DNA from: Alphaproteobacteria bacterium UBA3637
GTDB lineage: Bacteria > Pseudomonadota > Alphaproteobacteria > CAAHEQ01 > UBA3637
NCBI GenBank assembly: GCA_002373615.1
Contig: DFKU01000040.1
Location: 1-46,944, forward strand
DNA: 46,944 nt
Direction: 5' to 3'
The notes under the pieces are model-generated. The model was not told where the DNA came from. It was given only the letters and a program-made list of their open reading frames with translations, and did no database searches. Below are positions 7,595-15,992 of this stretch, one piece after another. The position numbers were made by a program, and so were the translations under genes. How positions within the stretch are numbered: position 1 is the stretch's first letter; each line of letters starts with the position of its first letter.

Positions 7595-8823
7595 TCTATT
7601 CCCTTTCTTATGCGGCTTTGTTTTGTACCAGCCGATTGAAAATTTTCAAAATTTTTATCCTGCAATCGCATCAAAACGTAAGCCAATAATCCTATACATA
7701 CATTAAATGTACACGAATCGAACGCAGTTGGCAAGTTTTTTATTTGTTTTGTTTTACCAAGCCTGGTAATTCCCCCCAAAAGCGAGGCCACTTTTTCTTT
7801 AAGTCCCGCCAATCCTGAGGCACATCCAGTCAACACAAAACGTTTAGCAACCGTTGAAAATGTTGGATTTTGATCCAAATCAATTTGCAGTTTTTCCAGG
7901 GTTTCTTCTAACCTGGGGACAATCACAGAAATCAAGTCAGAACGACGCACCTGCATATTAGCCCCTTCTTCATCCCCTAAAATAGGGACTATCACGCTTT
8001 CCAGTTCATCCCGCGGTGATAAAAAAGCAGCCCCATTCAAAACTTTTAAGCGTTCTGCATTTTTTAAATCTGTATTCAATCCTTGAGCAATATCTCGGGT
8101 CATTTGATTCCCCCCCATCTGAACAACGCCCAATTGCATCAATCCTCCACCAACAAAAACCGCATATGAAGTTGTCCCTGCCCCAAAATCAAGGACGGTA
8201 GCCCCAATATCTTTTTCTTCTTCAGAAAGAACCGCCAAAGCTGAAGCATAGGGGGTTGCCACCTTCATAGACACGGATACATGACACCGATCTAAAACGG
8301 TCAATAAATTCATTGTTTGGGTTTGGGGCATTGCCACCACATGCACATGTGCCCCCAAGGTATTTGCATAAATACCTCTGGGATCCGTGTGACCTTGTTC
8401 TTTATCCAAAACATAGCCTAAAGGAAATGCATGTAAGACCTCTTCCCCTGCCGGTACATGGGTCGCAACAATTTCATCCACCAATCGTTTGACGTCTGCA
8501 CCCGAGACAGGTTTCCCTGCCGAAATGGCCGTTTCATGATATAAATGAAGGGAGTGTAATTCTGAAGAAGAAATATTCACAACAACCGATTCAATTGGAT
8601 GATCTGCTTGCTTTTCTGCTTGATGCAAAGCTTCCCCGATGCAAGTCGTGGCCGCCCCCAAATCCCAAATTGTCCCCGCTTGAATCCCTTGAGCAGGGAC
8701 ACAAGAAGCCCCCACCACCTCGACATATTTATCATCTGTTAAGCGGACAACCAAGCAAGCAATTTTACTGCTCCCTATGTCCAATAAATTGAGATATTTT
8801 TTCTTTTTAAAGGCCTTACTCAT
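7570..8823 (-). CDS. ftsA: Cell division protein FtsA
   Basis: FtsA is the actin-like ATPase that tethers FtsZ to the inner membrane. The 417-residue protein has the N-terminal phosphate loop LDIGSSKIACLV, the phosphate-2 motif LDFGAGTTSYAVF and a late adenosine-binding segment VLTGCASGLAGL, with the SHS2 (1C) region between. A basic amphipathic C-terminal helix (RKGIEWIKQIL) is the expected membrane-targeting sequence. It overlaps ftsQ by four bases and ftsZ by 25 bases, implying translational coupling. Confidence 0.97.
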   Translation of the reverse strand: MSKAFKKKKYLNLLDIGSSKIACLVVRLTDDKYVEVVGASCVPAQGIQAGTIWDLGAATTCIGEALHQAEKQADHPIESVVVNISSSELHSLHLYHETAISAGKPVSGADVKRLVDEIVATHVPAGEEVLHAFPLGYVLDKEQGHTDPRGIYANTLGAHVHVVAMPQTQTMNLLTVLDRCHVSVSMKVATPYASALAVLSEEEKDIGATVLDFGAGTTSYAVFVGGGLMQLGVVQMGGNQMTRDIAQGLNTDLKNAERLKVLNGAAFLSPRDELESVIVPILGDEEGANMQVRRSDLISVIVPRLEETLEKLQIDLDQNPTFSTVAKRFVLTGCASGLAGLKEKVASLLGGITRLGKTKQIKNLPTAFDSCTFNVCIGLLAYVLMRLQDKNFENFQSAGTKQSRIRKGIEWIKQILS

Positions 8824-9620
8824 TTTTTATTTTCCTTTTTCTTAAAGGATGTTTTTTTGGGATGTAAAATAATCCTATCTGACAGGCGAACATCAATCGC
8901 ATCCACATTTTTTTTCAATAAATTTTCTTTTTCATTTTGATGCACCAAACGTTTCAAAGCCTTGTCAAAACCTGTTTCGGGCAACATAATTTTTATTCCC
9001 CCTTCAGGGTCCATCAGGTGCAAATTCCAGCGACGTTTTTCAATACGTACGGCCGATTTTACATCAGAATTGATGGAAGGCACCTGTTCCAAAGCCGCCA
9101 ACAATGAAAGCGTATTTTCCGGGGCATCCGATCCCACCACCAAAATCAAATCCGCCGGTAACAACTTATCATCTTTAATAGGATGCCCCAGCTCATCTAA
9201 AGGTTGATAGTTTTGATTATTTTGCCACAGGGCAATAGGTGTTTTTTCTGTGATACGAATCACCAACTTGTCCGGCAAATGGCGCTCCACAATGGCTTCT
9301 TTAATCCAAGGAAGAGTCAATAATTTTTGCCTGGCATCAACCAAAGAAATTGTATCCATTTTTTGATTTTGTGTTATGTTTAAGGCGTTCATAATTGTTT
9401 TAACATCTGTCCGTTTATGGCCTTCCACGACAACCTGATTTAGGCGCCAATGAGCCTGTTCAGCCATAACAGTCCACATTTTTTGACAAGCTGCAACACC
9501 TGCTTGTCCAACAGGGGATAAATAAAGACCTATCAGCCCTGACACAATTACAGCGCCTATCAAACTCTTTAATTTCCAAGCGCTCTTCCCCTTTTTCTTC
9601 ATTTTAAACTCTAATCGCAT
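8820..9620 (-). CDS. ftsQ: Cell division protein FtsQ
   Basis: FtsQ is a bitopic divisome protein linking early and late division proteins. A basic cytoplasmic tail is followed by one membrane segment (residues about 20-36, SLIGAVIVSGLIGLYLS), a POTRA domain (about 58-128, beginning WRLNQVVVEGHKRTD) and a beta domain. The start used here overlaps ddl by 10 bases; an ATG six codons later (9602), just beyond the ddl stop, is an equally plausible start. It sits in the standard ddl-ftsQ-ftsA-ftsZ order. Confidence 0.95.
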   Translation of the reverse strand: MRLEFKMKKKGKSAWKLKSLIGAVIVSGLIGLYLSPVGQAGVAACQKMWTVMAEQAHWRLNQVVVEGHKRTDVKTIMNALNITQNQKMDTISLVDARQKLLTLPWIKEAIVERHLPDKLVIRITEKTPIALWQNNQNYQPLDELGHPIKDDKLLPADLILVVGSDAPENTLSLLAALEQVPSINSDVKSAVRIEKRRWNLHLMDPEGGIKIMLPETGFDKALKRLVHQNEKENLLKKNVDAIDVRLSDRIILHPKKTSFKKKENKK

Positions 9621-10507
9621 CGGGCCCCCTGAATCAATTTTTCAATTAAATCTTCATAGGACAAATTTTTAAGGCGCGCCATATCAGGCACCAAAGAAGT
9701 CGGTGTCATCCCGGGATTAGTATTGATTTCCAAAAAGACAATCCTGTTTTTATCAAGACGAAAATCACTGCGCGTCACACCTCTGGCGCCCAAGACATTA
9801 TGCATTTTTTCGGCATATTTATAAAGTTTTTTTTCTGTTGACTTTGAAACGGGCGCAGGCAATAAATGTTTGACCGCCCCTGCCTGATACTTATTTTGAA
9901 AATCATACCAACCTTTGTTGGGGACCAATTCCACAACGCCTAACGCTTTCCCATCCAAAACAGCCACAGAAAGTTCACGCCCCGGGATATATTCTTCCAC
10001 CAACAATTTTTTATTTTTTGGCCATTTGACCTTTCTGCAATCAGCTTCCTTTAAGACAAGAGATACACCGATAGAGGATCCTTCATCATTAGGCTTTACC
10101 ACCAAGGGTAATTTCATTTTTTGAAATTCTTCTTTTGTTTTAAGCCCCCCTTTTGCGACAGGAACCTTCACTTGCATCGCCATTTTGCGTGTCATTTCCT
10201 TGTCCATACCGATACTGGACGCCATCACGCCCGAATGGGTATAGGGAATTTTCATCCAGTTTAAAAGCCCTTGGATACAACCGTCTTCGCCCCCCCTTCC
10301 GTGCAAGGCATTAAAAACAATATCAGGTTTAAAACGTTTTAAATCAGCAACGAGTTTGGATAAATCTGCATCAACAATAATGGCTTTTGTTGGGTAGCCC
10401 AAATTTTTTAACGCCCTCACCACCCCTTTACCGGAAAGCAAAGAAATCTCACGTTCAGAGGAAATGCCCCCCATTAAAACAGCCACCTTTAACGTCTTCC
10501 CAGACAT
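9611..10507 (-). CDS. ddl: D-alanine-D-alanine ligase
   Basis: Ddl joins two D-alanines for the end of the peptidoglycan pentapeptide in the cytoplasm. The protein shows the N-terminal VLMGGISSEREISLLSG, the HGRGGEDG loop, the ATP-grasp core (VKPNDEGSSIGV, EEYIPGRELSV) and the metal-binding end FLEINTNPGMTPTSLVP. The ATG at 10507 is chosen because GGGAGG lies five bases before it; an upstream in-frame ATG at 10519 lacks a Shine-Dalgarno. It overlaps the murB end by 19 bases. Confidence 0.96.
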   Translation of the reverse strand: MSGKTLKVAVLMGGISSEREISLLSGKGVVRALKNLGYPTKAIIVDADLSKLVADLKRFKPDIVFNALHGRGGEDGCIQGLLNWMKIPYTHSGVMASSIGMDKEMTRKMAMQVKVPVAKGGLKTKEEFQKMKLPLVVKPNDEGSSIGVSLVLKEADCRKVKWPKNKKLLVEEYIPGRELSVAVLDGKALGVVELVPNKGWYDFQNKYQAGAVKHLLPAPVSKSTEKKLYKYAEKMHNVLGARGVTRSDFRLDKNRIVFLEINTNPGMTPTSLVPDMARLKNLSYEDLIEKLIQGARCD

Positions 10508-11346
10508 TGAACCTCCCATTCTAATTTCACCCCTTCTCTTTCAGCAACAATGGCGCGCACTTCTTCCACAAAATCTTCCAGCTCTGTGGCCGTTGCCCCA
10601 TTGTTCACCAAAAAGTTGGCGTGCTTGGCTGACATTTCAGCCTTTCCTTTCTTATACCCCTTTAATCCGGATTTTTCAAGTAAAAAACCAGCTGAAGTGT
10701 TGGGTGGATTTTTGAAAGTGGATCCTGCGGTGCGTACTCCTTGGGGTTGTGTGGCAACGCGTTTCGTGTGATATTCATTCATCAAAAACCTTATTTTATC
10801 TGTATCTTCCTGCCCTTTTGCCCGCAAAACTGCCCCCCAAAAAATCCCCTTTTTTGCCCACGGGGAAGAACGATATCCCCAATCAGAAAAATCAGAGATT
10901 ATTTTTTTATTCCCCTGAAAATCAATAAAAGAAATTTCTTGTAAAAGGTCAGAGAGCTTTCCACCAAACGCACCAGCATTAGAGGCAAGTCCACCGCCCA
11001 AAGTCCCCGGAATTCCTTCCATAAATTCAAAGCCCGTAAGACCTGCGTTGGCAGCCTTACCTGCAATATCCATTAATTTTGTCCCTGCCCCAGCGATGAT
11101 TTTATCCCCTTCAATCGTTATGTTTTGAAGGGATTTTCCCAACTTTAAAACAACACCTGCAATACCACCATCACGAATCAGGACATTACTCCCAGCCCCC
11201 AAAATCGTTATAGGACATTGAGAATTTTTCAAAAAAGAAATGAGGTCTGCTTCACTTTCAACTTCAGCAAAAAAGTCGGCTTTCCCCCCCACACCCAACC
11301 AAGTATGCTTTGATAAATCATAATCGGGGATCAGGTGCAAGGTCAT
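10489..11346 (-). CDS. murB: UDP-N-acetylenolpyruvoylglucosamine reductase
   Basis: MurB is the FAD-dependent reductase that makes UDP-N-acetylmuramic acid using NADPH. The 285-residue protein has the FAD-binding ILGAGSNVLIRDGG and GIPGTLGGGLASNAGAFGG motifs, YRSSPW and the catalytic-serine segment GVRTAGSTFKNP, then the C-terminal SAKHANFLVNNG. It overlaps murC by four bases (ATGA) and ddl by 19, so it is coupled on both sides. Confidence 0.97.
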   Translation of the reverse strand: MTLHLIPDYDLSKHTWLGVGGKADFFAEVESEADLISFLKNSQCPITILGAGSNVLIRDGGIAGVVLKLGKSLQNITIEGDKIIAGAGTKLMDIAGKAANAGLTGFEFMEGIPGTLGGGLASNAGAFGGKLSDLLQEISFIDFQGNKKIISDFSDWGYRSSPWAKKGIFWGAVLRAKGQEDTDKIRFLMNEYHTKRVATQPQGVRTAGSTFKNPPNTSAGFLLEKSGLKGYKKGKAEMSAKHANFLVNNGATATELEDFVEEVRAIVAEREGVKLEWEVQCLGRR

Positions 11347-12722
11347 TTTTGAAGTGCCTCCAATAACTCAGGAATATGCCCCGAAAGCGAACCGGCATTT
11401 AAGCAGACAACTGTATCCCCTGATTTTGTAAAACGTGCCACATCAAAGGCAAAATCTTTTTCGGTTGTTTTATAAATATTGGGATAAGAGGGCTTCATTT
11501 CGGATACGAATTTATCAGCACTCACGCCCTCAATTGGGGCGTCGCCTGCCGAATAAACATCTGTTACAAACAAAGCATCCACTCCTTCAAAAGCTGTTTT
11601 AAAATCGGCCCATAAATCTTGGAAACGCGTATAACGATGGGGTTGAAACACAGCCACCAAACGCCCAGAAATTTGTTCCTTTAAAGCAGACAAGGTGGCT
11701 TTAATTTCTGTGGGATGGTGCGCATAATCATCATAAACGACCACGCCTTTTTCAGTCCCGCGCAGGGTCAAACGTCTTTGAATTCCCATAAAATCTGCCA
11801 AAGAATTTTTAATAATCTCTGTATCTATTTTCAAAAAAACACCCACCGCAAAAGCCGCCAGCGCATTTAAAATGTTATGTTTTCCCATCAAAGAAATTTT
11901 GACATCAGCTACTTTCTGAAAAGCATCGCCTTCACGTACATAGACATCAAAAACAGAGCCCCCTTGTGCCACACGGATATTGTCCGCATGAATATCTGCT
12001 GTTTTTAAAAAACCATAGGTAAGGACACATCTATTTTTAATTTCAGGTAAAATTTCGCGCACAACAGGGTGATCCACACACACCACACACGCGCCATAAA
12101 ATGCCGTTTGATTCAAAAATGTTTGATAGGCCATTTTTTCACGATCAAAGGTTTTATAATAATCCAAGTGTTCTGGTTCAATATTTGTCACAACAGAAAT
12201 GGTACTGGGCAGTTTCAAAAATGATCCGTCAGATTCGTCCGCTTCTGCCACAATCCAGTCGCCTGAACCCGCCCCTGCATTAGACCCTTTGGCATTTAAA
12301 ATCCCCCCGATAATAAAACTGGGATCCATTTTGGCTGAAACCAGCATATGGGCAATTAAGGAAGAAGTGGTTGTCTTCCCATGCGAACCCGAAATGCTGA
12401 TGCTTTTTTTAAAGCGCATGAGTTCCGCCAACATTTCCGACCGATGTGCCACAGGAATCCCCTGCCTTTGGGCCGCCTGTAATTCCACATTGTCCGGATG
12501 AATAGCGGATGAAATCACAACAGCTTCCACATCTTTTAAATGGCTTTCATCATGCCCGATAAAGACAGGAATATCCTTTGCTTGCAGGCGACGCGTATTC
12601 GCATTTTCCACATTATTGGAACCTTGCACCTCTACCCCAAAAACGGGGAGCATTTCGGCAATAGCACTCATCCCAATGCCACCGATTCCTATAAAGTGAA
12701 TTCTTTTTAAGGGGAAATTCAT
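11343..12722 (-). CDS. murC: UDP-N-acetylmuramate-L-alanine ligase
   Basis: MurC adds the first amino acid, L-alanine, to UDP-MurNAc. The 459-residue protein has the N-terminal Rossmann motif HFIGIGGIGMSAIAE, the ATP P-loop SISGSHGKTTTSSL near residue 110, EPEHLDYY, the late VYDDYAHHPTEI and VFQPHRYTR motifs. These are diagnostic of MurC among the Mur ligases. It overlaps murG by four bases and murB by four bases. Confidence 0.98.
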   Translation of the reverse strand: MNFPLKRIHFIGIGGIGMSAIAEMLPVFGVEVQGSNNVENANTRRLQAKDIPVFIGHDESHLKDVEAVVISSAIHPDNVELQAAQRQGIPVAHRSEMLAELMRFKKSISISGSHGKTTTSSLIAHMLVSAKMDPSFIIGGILNAKGSNAGAGSGDWIVAEADESDGSFLKLPSTISVVTNIEPEHLDYYKTFDREKMAYQTFLNQTAFYGACVVCVDHPVVREILPEIKNRCVLTYGFLKTADIHADNIRVAQGGSVFDVYVREGDAFQKVADVKISLMGKHNILNALAAFAVGVFLKIDTEIIKNSLADFMGIQRRLTLRGTEKGVVVYDDYAHHPTEIKATLSALKEQISGRLVAVFQPHRYTRFQDLWADFKTAFEGVDALFVTDVYSAGDAPIEGVSADKFVSEMKPSYPNIYKTTEKDFAFDVARFTKSGDTVVCLNAGSLSGHIPELLEALQK

Positions 12723-13795
12723 TTTTTAAGTTCCTGTTCAATTAAACGTACCACTTGAGCCGCCACATCAGGATGGCCCATTGAAGCAGCAATTTTGGCA
12801 GCCCCAATCAATTCATCCGGATTCATAATCAATTCCGTCAGGCGTTTAGTAAACCCGTCCACATCAAAGTCTTTTTCTTGAATCAACCAACCGGCCCCGG
12901 CTTCCGCAAACTGACGTGCATTTTCAAATTGATGGTTATCTGCTGAGGTGGGCAGAGGTACATAAATTCCAGGACGTCCGATGACTGCCAATTCGGCCAA
13001 AGTGGAAGAACCTGCCCGCCCAATCACGAGGTTTGATTTTTCAATCAGCTCGGGCATATTGTCAAAAAAGGATTGAACCGTGGTCGCATAAAAACCTGCA
13101 TCTTGATACATTTTTTGCAAATCATCCACATCTTCGGGGCGAGCTTGCTGAGTGATTTTCATGTTCGCCCGAATTTCATTGGGCAATTGTAATAAGGATT
13201 TGGGTAATTCATGACTTAAAAAACGTGCCCCTTGACTACCCCCGAAAACCAACAAATGAAAGACTGAATCCATAGGATACGGACTGTTCGCTTTTTCCTG
13301 AATGGCAGGGCGCACCGGTTGTCCCACCAAGAAAGTGGAAATTCCCGTTGGTACGCGTTTGGTTTCGGCAAAGGCAGTTGCCACAAATTTGACCCGTGGT
13401 GCCAATAATCGATTCGCCCGCCCCAACACTGCATTTTGTTCATGCACAGCGGTTGGAATACGCAAAAATTGCGCTGCCAATACTGCAGGCAAAGAAGCAT
13501 ACCCCCCCACGCCAATCACTAAATCCGGCTTTTGTTTCATCATGAAAAAAGCGGATTGATACATCCCCAACAACAATTTGAAGGCAGACTTCATTTTGCC
13601 CACAAAACTTTGTCCCGTGACGGAAGCCGCTGAAATAATATGAGTGGGAATTTCGGTGAGCTTCCTGTATTCTGCCCCACGCTTATCTGTGATAAACAAA
13701 ACTTCATATCCTACATCTTTCAGCCCTTTGGCAATGGATTCTGCCGGGAAAATATGTCCCCCCGTTCCCCCTGTTGTAATAACAATTTTTTTCAT
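12719..13795 (-). CDS. murG: Undecaprenyldiphospho-muramoylpentapeptide N-acetylglucosaminyltransferase
   Basis: MurG is the peripheral inner-membrane glycosyltransferase that turns lipid I into lipid II. The 358-residue GT-B protein begins with the G-loop TTGGTGGHIFPA, has GVGGYASLPAVLAA, HEQNAVLGRAN, the second G-loop FGGSQGARFLS and the UDP-GlcNAc site GRAGSSTLAELAVIGRPGIYVPLP. It overlaps ftsW and murC by four bases each. Confidence 0.98.
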   Translation of the reverse strand: MKKIVITTGGTGGHIFPAESIAKGLKDVGYEVLFITDKRGAEYRKLTEIPTHIISAASVTGQSFVGKMKSAFKLLLGMYQSAFFMMKQKPDLVIGVGGYASLPAVLAAQFLRIPTAVHEQNAVLGRANRLLAPRVKFVATAFAETKRVPTGISTFLVGQPVRPAIQEKANSPYPMDSVFHLLVFGGSQGARFLSHELPKSLLQLPNEIRANMKITQQARPEDVDDLQKMYQDAGFYATTVQSFFDNMPELIEKSNLVIGRAGSSTLAELAVIGRPGIYVPLPTSADNHQFENARQFAEAGAGWLIQEKDFDVDGFTKRLTELIMNPDELIGAAKIAASMGHPDVAAQVVRLIEQELKK

Positions 13796-14913
13796 TCTAA
13801 ACCTCGACTAAATGTATGTCCGTGTGTCAGACTTAAAATTAAACCAAAGGCGAACGCCACCGACACCAATGACGATCCGCCATACGAAATAAAAGGCAAA
13901 GTCATCCCCTTTGTGGGAATTAAATTTAAAGTAGATGAGATATTGACCAATGATTGAAAGGTAATTTGCGCCAATAATCCCCCTGTTGCAATTTGGGAAA
14001 AGAGATTATTTTCAGAGCGAATCAACTTTGTCACACGCCATACCAAAAAGGCAAAAATCAAAATCACAAAAGCCGTAATTAAAAAGCCAAACTCTTCCGC
14101 CGATACAGCCATAATAAAATCTGTGTGCGCATCGGGAAGTTCATATTTGACCACGCCTTCCCCCGGGCCTTTCCCGAACCAACCGGCACTTTTAAGGGTT
14201 GCCATAGATTTTTCCACTTGATAGGGCAATCCTTCCTCATGATTAAAGAAATTTAAAATACGAGTACGAACGTGCTCTAAAAATAAAAATGCCATGCCGA
14301 CAGCGCCAGCCCCTGCTGCCACCAAAAAGCCCACCACCCATTTTGGAATGCCTGATAAGAAAAGTTCCACTGCAAAAATCACCCCAATGGTGAGCAGCAT
14401 GCCAAAATCAGGTTGACACCATAATAAAAAGCAAATGAGGCCTGCTAAAATAAACGCAATCAAGCGCCCATAGGTATGTTGAATCAAACGCCCCTTGGCC
14501 AAGAGCCAACCGCACACCACAGCAAAGGCGGGCTTCACAAACTCAGACGGTTGAATACTGATACCGAACAGGGAAATCCAACGCCGCGCGCCTTTTACTT
14601 GGGGCCCCACAAAGACCAAAAGCATGCCAATAATTCCAACGATTAAAACTACATAACACAACCTGCGTGCCCATTGAATAGGAAGCAGAGCTACCCCCAA
14701 TAAAGTGACAATCGCAATAGGGACAAAAACCAAATGTTTAATAATAAAATAGGTCCAAGTAAAGTGATTGCGCAAAGCCACTGCAGGACTGGCCGCCAAA
14801 GTCAAAAACACGCCACAGAACAATAACAAAAAAGCGGCATACATCACATCCCTGTCCAGACTCCGACTTTGTTCAATGATCAGCTTTTTCAAATTATTCC
14901 ATAGGCGTTTCAT
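13792..14913 (-). CDS. ftsW: Septal peptidoglycan polymerase FtsW (SEDS family)
   Basis: FtsW is the SEDS-family glycosyltransferase that polymerises septal peptidoglycan with FtsI. The protein has about ten membrane helices, the GARRWISLFGISIQPSEF segment, and the conserved KGMTLPFISYGGSSLVS near the C-terminus. The start at 14913 is preferred because AGGT lies seven bases upstream and it follows the mraY stop by two bases; a longer frame would run 58 bases into mraY. murD, normally between mraY and ftsW, is absent. Confidence 0.97.
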   Translation of the reverse strand: MKRLWNNLKKLIIEQSRSLDRDVMYAAFLLLFCGVFLTLAASPAVALRNHFTWTYFIIKHLVFVPIAIVTLLGVALLPIQWARRLCYVVLIVGIIGMLLVFVGPQVKGARRWISLFGISIQPSEFVKPAFAVVCGWLLAKGRLIQHTYGRLIAFILAGLICFLLWCQPDFGMLLTIGVIFAVELFLSGIPKWVVGFLVAAGAGAVGMAFLFLEHVRTRILNFFNHEEGLPYQVEKSMATLKSAGWFGKGPGEGVVKYELPDAHTDFIMAVSAEEFGFLITAFVILIFAFLVWRVTKLIRSENNLFSQIATGGLLAQITFQSLVNISSTLNLIPTKGMTLPFISYGGSSLVSVAFAFGLILSLTHGHTFSRGLE

Positions 14914-14915
14914 TT

Positions 14916-15992
14916 TTACCTCAATTTTAAAGTAGCTACAGCGGCCAATGCCAGCAAAATGGACATAATCCAAAAGCGCACCACAACGGTTGTTTCACTC
15001 CATCCCAATTTTTCAAAATGGTGATGAATGGGCGCCATCAAAAAGACGCGTTTTTTTCTGAGTTTATAGGATCCCACTTGAATCATTACAGACAGAGCTT
15101 CCACCACAAAAATGAGCCCTGAAATCGCGAGCAGAATTTCATGCTTTGTGGCCACCGCAATGGCGCCTAAAAATCCCCCTAAAGCCAAAGAGCCTGTATC
15201 CCCCATAAAAACTTGTGCCGGATGCGCATTATACCATAAAAAACCCAAGGTGGCACCGACCAGTGCGCCCCCCATCACGGTCATTTCACCGGCGTCCTTG
15301 ATATAGTGAATTTGCAAGTAGCTGGCATAATCCACACGTCCCACCAGGTAAGCAATCACCATAAACACCAAGGTGGACATAATGACAGGCAGACTGACCA
15401 ATCCATCCAAACCGTCTGTCAAATTGACTGCGTTGGATGCCCCTACAATCACAATCAATACAAAGGGGATATAGAAAAAGCTCATATCAATAAAGAAATT
15501 TTTGAAAAAGGGAACGGTCAAAATCGTGCCCATGGTTCCCGTCAGATAGATCAAAGCCAGACACACCACCCCTGCAATTGTAAATTGCCAAAACAGTTTT
15601 TGACGGGCGGAAATCCCATCGCTGGAATGCTTGGTAAGCTTGGTGTAATCATCCACAAATCCAGTAAGTCCCATGCCCAAAAAGGCAAACAAAAGCACCC
15701 ATATATAGGGATTCATCAAATTTGCCCATAAAAGGGTCGCGATTGTCCCCGTGATTAAAATCATCAAGCCCCCCAAAGTGGGTGTCCCCCTTTTGGCCAA
15801 ATGCGTTTCTGGACCACAGGTACGAATAGGCTGCGCCGCTTGTTTTGACTTCAACCATTGAATCAAGCGAGGCATAAAAATCAGCGTCAAGACAAAGGCC
15901 GTCAACAAAGCCGCCCCCGTTCGGAAAGTCAGATAACGAAATAGATTGAGTGCCCCAAAACTTTCTTTAAAAAACGATAACCAATAAAGCAT
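14916..15992 (-). CDS. mraY: Phospho-N-acetylmuramoyl-pentapeptide-transferase
   Basis: MraY is the ten-helix inner-membrane enzyme that moves phospho-MurNAc-pentapeptide to undecaprenyl phosphate, forming lipid I. The 358-residue protein has GTPTLGGLMIL, the aspartate pair in GFVDDYTKL, NAVNLTDGLDGL, the VFMGDTGSLALGG loop and MAPIHHHFEKLGWSE, all family signatures. It starts immediately after the murE-murF stop, and ftsW follows within two bases. Confidence 0.98.
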   Translation of the reverse strand: MLYWLSFFKESFGALNLFRYLTFRTGAALLTAFVLTLIFMPRLIQWLKSKQAAQPIRTCGPETHLAKRGTPTLGGLMILITGTIATLLWANLMNPYIWVLLFAFLGMGLTGFVDDYTKLTKHSSDGISARQKLFWQFTIAGVVCLALIYLTGTMGTILTVPFFKNFFIDMSFFYIPFVLIVIVGASNAVNLTDGLDGLVSLPVIMSTLVFMVIAYLVGRVDYASYLQIHYIKDAGEMTVMGGALVGATLGFLWYNAHPAQVFMGDTGSLALGGFLGAIAVATKHEILLAISGLIFVVEALSVMIQVGSYKLRKKRVFLMAPIHHHFEKLGWSETTVVVRFWIMSILLALAAVATLKLR